Shown here piece by piece: positions 21,791 through 34,900 of a DNA stretch of 64,000 nucleotides. The position numbers and the translations under genes were made by a program. The notes under the pieces are model-generated. The model made no database searches. It was not told where the DNA came from and saw only the letters and a program-made list of their open reading frames with translations. The first letter of the stretch is position 1, and each line of letters starts with the position of its first letter. Source of the stretch: Ctenosaura bakeri (lineage: Eukaryota; Chordata; Lepidosauria; Squamata; Iguanidae); the NCBI GenBank assembly GCA_948474755.1, contig CAOLHI010000931.1:690001-754000 (forward strand), in the 5' to 3' direction.

Positions 21791-23200
21791 AGTGCTCTGG
21801 GGTTGTCCTGTAATCATGTGGCTCATCGTGTAGAAACAGACAACTGGATTATTTTGAAATTAGCTTCTTAAAACCAGCTATTTTAAATAGGAAAATGCCA
21901 CAGAAGAAATTGCTAACTTACTTTGCCCTAGTGCCACCATTGTTTGTTTATTTTAGAACCATTATCCCTTGTTTATTTGCACTTTTTGTTGTTGCAATGG
22001 CCAGACCAAAATATTTTGATACCTCACATGGATTAGCAAAAAGTGTCCCTCATTCACTTACATCAAGGTGCCAATCACCCAAAGCCAGCCAAAGATACAA
22101 ATTTGCAGAAACATTGTATATGATAATTGTATTATGCCTAAACTCTCCCACTCTCCCATTCCTTAGAGGTCACTGAATAAGTAGCTCTGCTCGATCCACT
22201 AACATCACTTATTGATGTGCAGGGACTGGCAGGCTTTTTTTCTTTTTTAATAATTGGCTCTGTGATTCAAAGCCAGTGTGTGAGGTAAGAGACACGAATT
22301 CCATAATCCACCCAGAATAGAGATAAACTTTATTTGTTTGTTTATTTATTTATGTAATATGATATTCTGAATGAGTCATCATGTGTTAAGGAATGGCTCT
22401 AATAGTCTTCCCTAACATCACTCCTTTGTCTTCTTCCTGCCAGCTCTAACTCTGGCCCTCTAATTCCTCTCACCAACTCTCTCCATCCTGTCAATAGCTC
22501 CTCCTGTAACTACATTCCTATTTCAACTGTTACTAATGATTTCAGTGTATTCCATTCTGGTTTTTGTTGTCAATAATTCTTCCATAACTTGTGCTATACT
22601 AAGGTATATAGCAAATCATTTTGAAATGGAAAAAGTACCACCTGGCAAGGAAACCTCAATATTGGCAGAGATTATAGTTGACTGCACTGATGTCCTGGGC
22701 CTACCCAAATATTCTGCCAAAGAGCCATGTCTGTGCTACATAGTTGTATAGCAGCTGTGATGGAGCCAGGCAGATCGTCCTGAAGTGGACATTCCATGGT
22801 TGCTAACATCCACCTGAAAAAACTCCAAAACTGATGTGTCTGCCAAACATAATTGAGAAGGAACTCAATTATTGATTTAAGGACTGTGAAAAGTGTATAC
22901 CTCTAGGGATGCTTCTAGACAGAGGGTTCTAGTGCTACCAGTCAAAAGGCTTTCTGCAGTTGTTATTTTTTTTAATACTTAATGTGCATGTGAGCCTATG
23001 TATGTAATGGAAGAACTAGTGGAGAAATACAGGAGGGTTACAAACTGAAGACCATGGCATCTGGAACATGTAAAATTGTGGATGGGGCTAGGAGACTGCA
23101 TAACAAAAGCATAATTCAGACCTACCCAAAGCATTCCAATCAAGAATGTGAGGAGTTCTATCATTGTACAGTTTTATTGTTATTTTGTACCTTTTGGTTT
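21791..23200. other. Intergenic, unassigned
   Basis: No gene or named repeat was recognised. A TTTG/TTTA-rich run lies near 22326-22352. Confidence 0.5.
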
Positions 23201-24065
23201 TCATAGAATCATAGAGTTGGAAGAGAACCCAGGGGCCATCGAGTCCAACCCCCTGCTATGCAGGAACACCCATCAAAACATTCCCAGCAGATGGCCATCC
23301 AGCCTCTGCTTAAAAACCTCCAAAGAAGGAGACTCCACCACACTCTGAGGCAGCATATTCCACTGCCAGGCAGCTCTGACCATCAGGAAGTTCTTCCTGA
23401 GGTTCAAGTGGAATCTCCTTTCCTGCAACTTGAATCTATTGCTAGTCCTAGTCTCTGGAGCAGCTGAAAACAAGCCTGCTTCTTCCTCAACATGACATCT
23501 CTTCAAATATTTAAACATGGCTATCATGTCCCCTCTTAACCTTCTCTTTTGCAGACTAAACATACCCAGCTCCCTAAGCCGTTTCTCATAGGGCATGGCT
23601 TTCAGATCCTTCACCATTTTAGTCACCTTCCTTTAGACACGTTCCAGCTTGTTGATATCCTTCTTGAATTGAGGTGCCCAGAACTGGACACAGTATTTCC
23701 AAATGAGGCCTAACCAATGCAGAACAGAGTGGTACCATTACCTCCCTCGATCTAGACATCATACTCCTATTGATGCAATCAAGAATCGCGTTGGCTTTCT
23801 TGGCTGCCTCATCACACTGCTGCCTCATGTTCAGCTTATGGTCCACCAAGCCTCCTAGATCCATTTCACACATACTGTTATCCACCCACGCGTTCCCCAT
23901 CCTATATTTGTGCATTCCATTTTTCCTGCCTAAGTGTAGGAGTTTACGTTTTTGTCTGTTGAAATTAATTTTGTTAACTTTGGCCCAGCTCTTCAATCTG
24001 TCAAGGGCGTTTTGAAATTTGATCCTGTCCTCTGGGGTATTAACAACCACTTCAATCTGGTCCGA
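23201..24065 (-). mobile_element. CR1 LINE, 5'-truncated 3' end
   Basis: The 3' end is at 23201, where the plus strand shows TCATAGAATCATAGA, the complement of the CR1 terminal octamer repeats. The minus strand encodes the end of CR1 ORF2 in two frames: VVNTPEDRIKF through NAILDCINRSMMSRSREV, then [20 protein letters not shown] and [15 protein letters not shown] frameshift near 23640 separates them. The reverse-transcriptase active site is beyond the truncation. Confidence 0.9.
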
Positions 24066-24499
24066 TAATAAATAAATGTTTTGATTTTATGTATTGCTAT
24101 TACTTGTGATTTTTATCTTGCTTTTCTACCAATGAGCTCAAGGTGACATATATAGGTACACTTTAAAGATTCTCTGAGCAGCCACAAGGGATGGCAGCCA
24201 TCTTCCAAGGCTGATCTTTTTAAACCTTCAGATAGGAAAAGGAGTATTAAGAAATGCTTATTTCGGTGCAAATTTATTTAATTTATTTACTTTTGGAGAT
24301 CAAATTGATATTTCCTTCATCTTGAAAAATTTGTGGGAGCTCCTGTCATTGTGAGAATTATTCCATTCCCCAGGTCAGCTTAAATTAACCCAGTATTTTT
24401 TGAAATGCAATGTATCAATTATTTCCTTTGTGTGTTTCTACCCTCTGTAACTCGGTAAAGATGGCTGTCAAGTAAACAGGGCTATTGTTTCCAGAACAC
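24066..24499. other. Intergenic with possible L2-like antisense tail
   Basis: GAGCTCAAGGTGACATAT near 24135 resembles an antisense L2-like tail. Nothing else was recognised. Confidence 0.35.
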
Positions 24500-24703
24500 A
24501 GGCCATTTCTGCACTGCATTGTTATACTGCTATAATTCCACTTTCAACATCCTATGGAATCCTGGGGTTTGCAGATTAGGGAGAGACCTTTAGAATTCTC
24601 AGCCAGAGAGCTCTTGGGCCTCAGTAAACTACAAATCCCAGAATTCCACAGGATGTTGAAAGTGGAATAATAGCACTATAACAGTGTAGTGCGGAAAGGC
24701 CCT
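24500..24703. mobile_element. Palindromic MITE copy a
   Basis: The two halves are near-perfect inverted complements. The left reads GGCCATTTCTGCACTGCATT and the right is its inverted counterpart; both contain CCACTTTCAACATCCT and its complement. Three further copies occur in the window (25361, 28443, 43384). Confidence 0.8.
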
Positions 24704-24815
24704 CAGAGGGAGGCCACGGCCAAAACCCCTCTGAACAAGTCTTGCCATGAAAATCCCTTGGTAGGTTCCCGTTAAGGTCGCCATAAATCGGAAACGACAA
24801 CAATAACAAAAGCAT
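24704..24815 (+). mobile_element. Sauria SINE fragment (3' part)
   Basis: CCCCTCTGAACAAGTCTTGC, then GGTCGCCATAAATCGGAAAC and an ACAA-type tail, match the distal part of the Sauria SINE. The tRNA-like head is absent. Confidence 0.75.
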
Positions 24816-24967
24816 AATGGTAATTCTGCTTGTTTTGACTTTGATTTTGTTAGGTGTCATCTTCAAAAATGTCGATGTTGAAAATGCTGAAACGTTGAAA
24901 GTTCTTTTCACTGCCAGACCTGCTGCTCCGTCAGGCATACTCCCAGTTTCGGAAAGTCTGGAGCCAC

Positions 24968-25045
24968 TGTATTTATTACACTGATTTATTAGTAGAGGTT
25001 ACAAGATTACCCCGCCTCTCCGCAAATGGGCTCAAGGCGGCGCCT
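24968..25045 (-). mobile_element. L2-like LINE 3' tail, antisense, at the edge of the ANKRD40 CpG island
   Basis: CTGATTTATTAGTAG, then CCCCGCCTCTCC and GGGCTCAAGGCGGC, read in reverse as the usual GCCGCCTTGAGCCC tail followed by an A/T-rich end. Confidence 0.5.
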
Positions 25046-25360
25046 GCACGCCTCCCCCTCCCCCAACGCCGCCTGTGGGTCGCCTACAGATCGTCCCCTT
25101 ACACCGCCCCCCTGTGTGTGTCTTCTCGAGAGCAAGTCCCGTTAGCTTCAGTGGCGTTTCCCGACAGGGGAGCGAGTCCAGGATCCCGCTCTTTTGAACC
25201 GGCTTCTGGGGGAAAGGCAGAGCCCAACGGAAGCCGCGCTTCTCGTCTGCTGCGAATGGAAGCAAAGGAACACAAGGAGGTTTTCGCCTTTGGCGATGCA
25301 CGGCATGGATTGTGACAAGGTTGCCTAGATTTTTATTGTAGCAAACGGAAAAGCAAACAA

Positions 25361-25530
25361 GGGCCATTTCCGCACTAGGCTGTTATAGCGCTATGGTTCC
25401 ACTTTCAACGTCCTATGGAATCCTGGGGTTGGCAGTTTAGGGAGGGGCCTCAAAGGCTGCCAGCCCCAGGATTCCATAGGACGTTGAAAGTGGAACCGTA
25501 GCGCTATAACAGTCTAGTGCGGAAATAGCC
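25361..25530. mobile_element. Palindromic MITE copy b, in the ANKRD40 upstream region
   Basis: The arms GGGCCATTTCCGCACTAGGC and its inverted counterpart are very similar over about 80 bp each, separated by a short spacer. It is the least diverged of the four copies, with CpGs still present, so it is the youngest-looking. Confidence 0.8.
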
Positions 25531-25860
25531 ACGATTTGCGCGCTGGCGTGCCGTGTGTGGGTAGGAACGAAATATCTAGGTCATCGTTGTCGCACTTAAT
25601 AGAGTCCCCCTGTGGAGAAGGAAGCCGAGCCGGTCCGGACAGAGCATAACTATGCCATGAAGGGAAAATGGCCTTCGGTAACGTCAGGCGGCTTGATTTA
25701 TGAGCGATAGGGAATAGGATCGGTGCCCGGCGACGTTTTCCCTTTCTGGGTCGCCTGGACTGGGCCCGCCTCTGCCCGGCGCCTCAGGGAATGATCCGTC
25801 GTTTGCAGTGGGCGGCTGGTGGACACCCCTGAAGTTTGCTCTCAGGCAAAATACCGGAAT

Positions 25861-25994
25861 ATGACTTCCACGCTGGAGGAAAAGGAACTTCAGGAGAGGC
25901 TGAGGGAAGCTGCTGCTTTGGGGGACCTGGAGGAAGTTCAGCGACTGGTGGAGTTCGGAGTAAATGTAAACTCTCAAAATGAAATCAACGGCTG
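25861..25994 (+). CDS. ANKRD40: ANKRD40 exon 1 (coding part)
   Basis: This exon encodes MTSTLEEKELQERLREAAAL through NEINGW (split codon). The donor is GTAAGT. Confidence 0.95.
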
Positions 25995-28900
25995 GTAAGT
26001 CACTTGGGGTAGACTTGTTCAGTTTGCAGTGAGAACTTCAGATTCCTCTTTGCTTGCTTTTTTAAATAATTTTTAACTTCTAAAAAAGGAATTAATCAGT
26101 AGTTAGTGATGTTAGAAACCTGGCAACTCAGGTTATATATTAATTTCACTTCTGATGGGTAATACTGGGTTTAACAATATTCCTTATGCTTGGCTTCGTC
26201 TTAATACAGGCAGACTCAATTCTGATGAACAGGTTGCACTGTTCATAAGGTTTCAGAGTTGTGGGAAATTAAGGGAGGATGAATAAATGAATTTTAATTA
26301 ACGCTTTCTAGATTTTAAAAAAGTAATTTCAACCTTAGTAAAAAGTCTGCGTTACACTTACAAAGAGATTCATAATCAAAGAATTGCCCCATACATTATG
26401 CTTAAGAAAAGATCTGTAAATAAAACGACAACAAAATTCAAAATAAAATTTAAGGGGTTTGCCTATTTGTATGATTGCAAATTAAAATTTTGTTTTATTG
26501 ACATTTCAGATGAATCAGATATCTCACTAATCAGATATTATCTTATATTTTAATATTTGCATATTGATATTTAATGTTTCACTTGCCAAGGGCTTTCAAA
26601 ATGGAAAGGTACCAGTCCTCATTTTTTGCAATATATACTGTGTCTTCTTTTGTTTTGTTTATATAATTAATATGTTTTTTGTTGTTATTATGACAACTTT
26701 AAAAGGAACTCAAGCCATATATTGTAAAGGTGTTCTTGGTGACATATTGATTAGTGATAACAAAAAGGGAAGAAGCAAATCAAGCAAAGAAACATTTACA
26801 CAGAAACTGTTTTGAGAGAATTTTGTTCAAATAAGAATATTACAAAACTTTGTCCTGACCAGTATTGTGGTAGATGAAGTGAATGTTGACAAATGCACAA
26901 TGGAAAAAAACACACACACACTCCTATCTATATTTGAATAATTATAAATTATCTTTACTGCTTAAGATATAAATTAATTGTTCAACTTAAGATCTTTCAT
27001 AGGGTCACTGTAAGTTGAAGCTGACTTGACAGCAAACAAGATGTCAGTTAGAAAGGGACATTATTGTTTGAAAAATACCAGCAACCTCGTAATTGTTACA
27101 CTGTAATAATATTTTTAGAAAATAAAGGAAAAAGTTAACTTTGGTTATATCTTAATGACTTTGTTGTTTTTCATTTTAAAGATCTTACTGCATTAAAAAA
27201 AATCAACCATATGTTTATGAAACTGAATAGTTTTATATAGTTTTATAATATAAAATAGTACCCTTTTAATGTATTTCATCTTTTTGTAGTACACGTTATT
27301 TTTTCTTTAAGATACTTTTTAAAAAGGATAATTTGATCAGACTGTAGTTGTGCGTTAGAAGAAAAATGTTGAATTTTAGACCAAGGGAGACAAATCTGGG
27401 CTCCCTGTATATCCCAGAAATCCCGAGGAACACATGCCCCTACTGGAGATGGAAGGGCTACCCAATATTTTTTTTTAATTTAAAAAATTGTGAAACTTTT
27501 TTTTTTTAATTTCACTTGAATTCTTTCTGAATGCCATGAGGGCAGTTTTACCAAGTTTTGAGGGACCCTTGGCCTTAACTCACTTCTGGTGTACAGGAAA
27601 AGTCCCCCTGCAGCGAGACTGATACCCCAGAAGGACTCACTGCTGCTGGAATGGGGAGGGGGGAGGGAGACCTGAGGAGGAGGGGAAAATGGTATTGGTA
27701 GGGAAGGGGGCACATCAGGAGTGGCTGCAGAAGTGCCAGGAACACATAGGATGGATAACACTGATGGAGAAGCAGTCTTAGAGGAACCATGTGGTTTATA
27801 GATGTTCCCCCCCTGCAAAAAAGGGGGGGGAACCAAAAGGAGAACTTCACAAAATAGTCTAGGGCAGTGGTTCTCAAACTTCCTAATGCCGCGACCCCTT
27901 AATACAGTTCCTCATGTTGTGGTGACCCCCAACCATAAAATCATTTTCGTTATTTATTTATTTATTTATTTATTTATTATTTAGTTAGTTAGTTAGTTAT
28001 TTCCAACATCAAATAGATTGGAAACACTGCCCTAAATCACTGCTCTGGATAGACTTCTAATACCTAAAAACTGGTAACCCTCCCCCCTTTTTTTAAGCAC
28101 AGAAAGCGTCCATCAATGCCAGAATTAAGGCAGTAGTTCTAGTTCTGAATGTTGGGTTTCCACAGTTCAAAAAGCCAGTCACTCCCAAAGGCAATGCCGA
28201 AACAGCCCACATTTTACACGAGGCGCAAGGAGGAAAGGACAGGGAGAGAGGAAAGATGGCGGCGGCATAAGCAGACGCCTTTTGTTTCACTCCCTCACTC
28301 CCTTCCTCCCTTAAAGAGAGTGCGGACGCTGAACATACAAAAAGGGAGGAATGCAAGACAGTCAGGGCGAAGAACACAACACGTGCGTGTGGCAAGCGCC
28401 AAGGGTCCACGCACAACAAAAGTGAGAGGAGAAAGTCATCCTGGCTATTTCTGCACTAGACTGTTATAGCACTATTATTCCACTTTCACCATCCTATGGA
28501 ATCCTGGGGTTTGCAGTTTGAACCCCAGCGCAGGGGTCTCAGAAGCACTGCTCCCATTGGCTGTGAGGCCACCTTCTTTTAAAAGGGGAGGCAGGATTGA
28601 GGAGCGGCGACCCCTGTGAAATGGTCGTTCGACCCCCAAAGGGGTCCCGACCCCCAGGTTGAGAACCACTGCTCTAGGGAGAACAGAGAATGCCGAAGGC
28701 CATGGACAGCTGCTTGGGGAAAAAGAAGAATGTAGATGGAGGTAGAATGGAGAGGCCTGAAGGAGAGTATGAGTGACTGACCTGAACACTGAACTCTCTT
28801 CAATACTTTGTTATGGGGCTCAGTTGGTGGGATAGCCAGTAGTCTGGAAGTAAAATTGATCTATCTGCAAGTAAAGCTGTGGTCTATATGTCATTGAGAA

Positions 28901-31900
28901 TCCCCAAGCATGCAGAAGTAAATGGCTTTGTAAATGAAACAGTGAAGTAAAGCAAACCCATCCTGCCCTTGGGCCCCAATAAGGAGAGAGCGAGCTTAGT
29001 ATTTGCAGGAGCCACAGAATGCTGAGTGTCAGTGCATATAGAAAAGGTGTGGGAGTGGAACTGTAGCATCCATGGGGAAGCCTCCATGGGACTTGTTAAT
29101 GCATATATGTCAAACACAAGGCCCGCAGGCCAAATCTGGCCTGCTAGGCTATTTCATGCAACCCTTGCACCTCTCTTGCAGCTGTGGCACTCTCCCCATC
29201 TGGCGAGCCCCAATCTGTACATTGTGGGCCCCCGGCTGCCAGTATTCTGAAAAGGGGCCCAGCAGCCAGCACTCATGATCTATTACTTCTGATTGCTCCT
29301 CTGTCCAAGTCTCACCTTCAGAGCGTTGCTGTTAGGGGGTTAAAAGAGGCACAGAGAGGGGCTGGGGAGCAGAAAGTGGCACAGTTTGGATATACTGACC
29401 AATTCTATGTCACTTTACAAAGGTATAGGGACCATAAACTACAATCAAATAGCCCCAAAATGTCCAAGAAAGGAAATGTTGATGCGGAGGGAAAGCAATT
29501 TAAACCAGTAGTAATCACATGCAGAGGGAATGATTTAATATGATAAAAAGAGTAGATACATTTATATAGTCTGACAGACACAGCCAGCCCTTCAAGGGCA
29601 ACCATAATGCTGATGCAGCCCAAGATGAAATTGAGTTTGACACCCCTGTGTTAGTGGGTAAAGGTATACTGTATATGTTGCCTTCTTGCAAGTGTGACTT
29701 GTTTAATTCATTTCCCTCCAACCCAAGGATTCTATTTCTCGAAAGGCAGAGGTACAGTGGAGACATTTCCTCTTGCCGAGGCTGCCTGTTTTCTCTCTAT
29801 ACAAGGCTTCTTGCTCTCAGTGTTGTTAACTGCTGCCAAGGCATCTTTGACTTAGAGTGACCGTGTGAGTGGGAGACCCTCAAGGCACCCTCTCATCAAC
29901 CGCCCTGCTCAGGTCTGGCAGACTATGGGCTGCTGTGGTCTCCTTGGTCGAGTCTTTCCATCTATCAGATGGATGGTCCTCCTCATTTCCGCTGCCTTCC
30001 ACTGTAACAACATTATTGTCTTTTCTAGTGTGCCATATCTTCTCATGATATGGCCAAAGTATGACAGTCTTGGTTTAGTTATCTTGGCTTCTACGGAGAC
30101 TTCAGGTTTGATTTGCCCTTGGACTTGTTTATTTGTCTTTTTTTGGCACTCCACAGTATCCGTAGAACTCTTCTCTGGCACCACATTTCAAATGATTTGA
30201 TTTTCTTCGTATCAGCTTCCTTCGCTGTCCAGCTTTCACAGTCATACACAGAACCTGGAAATACAATGGCATGGACAAACCTAACTTTAGTATTAAATAT
30301 TAATACTTCAGGATCTTGTCTAGTTCCTTCATAACTGCCCTTCCAAGTCCTAGTCTTTTTCTGATTTCTTGACTGCAGTCTCCATTCTGATTAATGACTA
30401 AGCCAAGTTATGCAAAATCTTTTAACTATTTCAATATCTTCATCATCTACTTTAAAGTGATATAAATCATCTATGGTCATTATTCTTATTTTCTTAATGT
30501 TCACCTGTAAACCTGCCTTTGTATTTTTTTTCTTCAGTAATCATTCCAAGTCTTTGTTATTTTTTGCTTGTAGTATGGTGCCATTTGCATATCTTAAATT
30601 GTAATTCTAATTTTTACATCTTCATGCTCAGAGTCTAATCCTGCCTTACATAGGATATGTTCCACATACATGCTAAACAGATAGGGGGATAAAATGCAGC
30701 CTTTCCTGACCCCTTGCCAATTGGAAATCAGTTGTTTTTCTGTATTCTGTTCTGACAGTAGCTTCTTGTTTTGTGTACAGGTTACACATCAGGATAACAA
30801 AATGTTGTGATACAGCCATTTCTTGAAGAGAGAGGCATAGTTTTTCATGATCTACACAATCAAAGGCTTTACATTTTGGCTTTAATTGTCGTATGAATTG
30901 TGGATTATGTTTTATTTATTTGTGAATGCATGTTCTGTGATGTTCATCTGAACTATTCTTTCTATATTGTTACAACTTTGAATAGTGTGGCATGGAAAAC
31001 AGGGCTTTAAACCCACCCTTCCCATGGTGAGTCCTCTTAAGGGACTTTTGAAGTTCCAGCTCAGGGGTGGGACCTGCCTCACCACCCAGATGGTTGTGAG
31101 ACTGAGTGGTTTCTCAGTTATTGTCTCCAGTGCTGCCTCCTGCTTCAGCTGTAGCTGTATTAAAGTTGTGGTCAGTTTTCTCCCAAAGATTGAGTGAACT
31201 GTGGTTGTTTGCACTCTCAACATGGCCTTGCACTGGTTTCTGACCACTAGAGCTGATTTTATAACAGGATTCCTAGTTTGGAAGTAACATTAAGTTAGGA
31301 TTTTTTCAAAGTGAAATTAAACTGATGAAGTCTTCTGTTTAGCTGTGCAGCAGGCAGAGATGGAGGGAGCGTGGGAACTGAAGGCTTTTCTTGGGCTCAT
31401 AGAAGTGTATTCATGTACCATTAAGCATAATTTCATGTACCTTGTGAACGTAGCCACTGCATCTCTATCAGCAATTTGCCTGTGGTTTTTATTGGCTAGG
31501 CTCTCTGTCTCTAATGCATCCTTTACTCTGGGATTGTTGTGGGGGAAAAACAAAATGCATTAGCTGTTGGAATGTTTAAAATACGGGCTTTTGATTCATG
31601 CTGCCCAGGAACTGCTTGCAGAAGCTGGTAAGAAAGAAGTCATGAACTTTGCATTTGTGTGATTTACATGCTTTCTAAATGCATAAAATGATTTTGCCAA
31701 TAAGTGTCGCTGTAAGAATCTGTAATTGTGGAAGAAAACGGTAGGCTGGCATCATTTTTCACAGAAGAAGCAGTACAGACTGGTAATCTTGTGTTGTGCA
31801 GTGTGGGGTTTTCACTCAGCTCTTCTGTTTGCCTTGTGCAGGACATGCATGCACTGGGCATGCAAACGGAATCATGCTCAGGTGGTGTCATACCTGCTGG

Positions 31901-34900
31901 ATGCTGGTGCTGATAAGAACATTCTCACAGTTAAAGAAGAAACACCAGCCCAGTTAACATCAAAGAGGGAGATTAGAAAGATGCTGGGAGGTAAAATGAT
32001 TCGTTAATATTAATAACCAAGAATATTTGAATGCCAGTAGAACTGTTACAGCCCATAGTGATTTCAGGAAGTTATTTTTCTTCCTTAAATTTTCTTCCTG
32101 CAATTTGCTGCAAGGTTTCTGTGCAAAAAATAGCACTTTGGAATAAAGGAGGCAATGATAATCACCTATGGATTCTTGGTCTTTGACTTGTTAAAAATAT
32201 GGTCCCATATTAGCCTTAGATGAGGGCGCATACTTAACATTTTTGACACACTGTAATATCTAATTTATTTAATAACAGGAATGTCAAATAGTTACATATT
32301 ATTACAGCTTTTTAAAGTGGATAATCCACTATTTAATTTTATTGTTGTATGTATGTGCTAATTTTAACATGCAAAGCCAAGGCCTTTATCGTGTGTCTTA
32401 AGTTTGGTATGAAAGTAAATATCATACTAAAGTTAGTAGGGTTTGTGCTCTTTCTCCAGCTGGAAATCATGAGAGTTTCTTTTTCTTCTTTCTCCTGCAG
32501 TAGAAGATGCTGATGAGGTCCCGGATGTGAAGAGGGATTCTTCCTTGCCCATTATCCCCAACTACTTGGCTAACCCACCATTCCCTTATGTTTATAACTC
32601 CATGAATAGCAGCACTACTAGCACTTCAGCTTCCTCTCTGAATGGAAGACTTTCACCTTCTTTAGAACAGCACAACGAGGACTGTCCTGTTTCTTTACCT
32701 CAGAATCAGGTGCCCGGCACTGCGATTGTGCAACAGGACAGGTCATCCTCGGAAGGGCCCGATGGGGATGCAACAAAAACCATGGCTGAAGAATTCCCCA
32801 AGCCTGTACTCCAGAATGGTCATGTTCGCCAGATGCCTGTTCCTCCAGCTAGGACAATCTCTTCCCCAGCTGCGTCTAAACAGCCTGAAACTCAGCAACC
32901 TCATGGCTCTTGTGCAGGACCTGTTCCAACATTTCAGCCCTTTTTCTTCACTGGAGCATTTCCATTTAGCAGTATGCAAGGTAAGTTCATATGATGTTAG
33001 CTGTGTGCTTTCCAAATAATGCAGTGATGCCTTCTGGTGAAAATTGTGAGATGAGCAGAGAACACATTATGTTTAGGTTTGATCAGAAATAAGCTCTTTA
33101 AAGTACCAAATTGATTAGGGCAGAATTTTAAAACATCATCCTTTGTAGACCCTTTCTTGTCCCCCGTCCGTGCTATATTGTACAGTTGTCAGTTCGGGAT
33201 CCGCAATATGCAATGATCCTTCAGTGAAATGAATTAAAGTTACTGTTTTGCAACTGATTATTGCTGCATTCACCATAAGGAGTATGTGCTTATTTATCTG
33301 AATGTGCACAGAAGGGTGGTCAGGATTTTGTCTCCTCATTGCCACTGGCTCCGGCAACTATGCATGTTCAACATGATGTCTGAAACAGCCTATACAGAGA
33401 CTAACTGTATATATCTGGAGTTGATATTATGAATGATAGTTAACTCTTTGGCAGAGTCAGCGCATAAAAAAATTCAGATATGGGGAGTGCGTCCAGTCCT
33501 GCTCCTCATAGCATGCATGCAAATCTGACCTTCTCAATAGTGTTATCTAGAGTAGTGTTTTGAGAGGATGCAGGGCTTGATGGCTTCTTTGGATCTGCAG
33601 AAGTTATACTCCCCTGCTCTGATTGTTCAAATGGCTGCCTGTCTGTTTCTGGGCACAATTGAAAGTGCTGGTTATGATTTATAACTGTCTGTACACTTTA
33701 GGTCTGTGCTGTCTTGGCAGACTGTCTCTCCCTGTGCAAACATTCCCAGACCCTGAGATCCTCAGGAGAGGCCCTTGTCTCAGTCCCATTGCAGGCCTGG
33801 CTGGTTAAGGGACGTGAGATAGGGCCTTGTTGGTGTTGGACCATAGGCCCTGAAACTTCTTTGCCAGGGAGGCCAGAATGCCCCTCTTTGCTATCCTTCT
33901 ATTGGCAAGTGAAGACTTTTTTATTCTCACAATCTTTTAGAAAAGAATTTTAAAGAAAGGGCTTTAGAGGGTTCTTTATTGAACTCTGTTAAACTGTTTA
34001 TAGTCCCTTTAGGCATATGTTTTAAAGTTGTTTTAATCTTTTATACAGTATAATTCTGTTTTAATGCTGACTTCTTGATGTTTTTAGCTATATATTGAAT
34101 TTGTTTTAAATGGTAAGCTGCCTTGAATCTCAATTTTGGGAAAAGAGGGGATATAAACAGAGTTGTTAATCATCACTATCACCACCATGATCATCATGAT
34201 GTGTCTTATATAAACTACAGTTTATGGTCATCCTTTGATATGAGGCTCCTCAGGTAATAATCTGGACTGATTCTGTATTCTCCAAGTTATTCGATAGCAT
34301 ATGTTTTGCTTTTCCTGGGTAGCCACCTTGAATTCCATCAAAGGAGAAAGGCAGGGTATAAATACAATCAATCAATCAATCAGTCAATCAATAATTTTTG
34401 GCAGCTGTTTATTTTTATGTTACCTTTCAAATATCAGATTACTGTTTTACTGTATGTTGTTCTGTGATTTATTTATTTTTTTGCTAAGAGGTGGCCTATA
34501 AATATTACAAATAAGTAAATACAGAAATTATCATTTTTACTGTTTGCAGTGTTCCTTTTCATTGGAAGTACTTTCAACGGAAGTTAGTAACAGCAGTTGT
34601 TTTGTCAGATGTATTTATAATGGCTCTCTTCCCATTTTATGACTGAAATGGAGCTTACTTTACAGAGCAGGAATTTTCTGCTTCATTCAACATCTCTATC
34701 TCCTCTGTGATCTGTCTCTAAATCTTGGGGGATTGTCTGGAGCAGAATTATGTCTGATAGGGAAGGCTACAAAAGGAAGGAGAGAGTGCTGAAAATCTTT
34801 GGAACTGATCCTATAAAATGATGGTTCCTGTTTTGTAATGTCAAGGCAGATTACAGTACTTAAAAGAAATTCAAAATATACAGTGTAGGAACAAAAATCA

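Larger units (their letters stand above)
25046..25995 (+). promoter_or_regulatory. CpG island / promoter region of ANKRD40
   Basis: This is GC-rich, CpG-dense sequence leading into the first coding exon. It contains MITE copy b. The transcription start is not resolved. No TATA box was recognised, as is usual for such promoters. Confidence 0.7.
27865..28671. mobile_element. SPIN-like hAT element, 807 bp, atypical interior
   Basis: The left end CAGTGGTTCTCAAACTTCCT continues through ATGCCGCGACCCC and GTTGTGGTGACCCCCAACC. The right end GGTTGAGAACCACTG is preceded by GTCGTTCGACCCCCAAAGGG. These are the termini of SPIN, a hAT transposon known for horizontal transfer among tetrapods, including squamates. 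Flanks GTCTAGGG (27857-27864) and CTCTAGGG (28672-28679) agree at 7 of 8 and fit the TCTAG-type preference. The interior is not the usual SPIN interior: it has an (ATTT)n run, a GC-rich CpG-containing stretch (28180-28430) and half of a palindromic MITE. No transposase is encoded, so it moved non-autonomously, if at all. Confidence 0.8.

Noticed and set aside
31726..31841. Extension of ANKRD40 exon 2 upstream into the open frame starting at 31726
   Set aside because: A clear TTGTGCAG acceptor sits at 31834-31841, and the protein match starts exactly after it.
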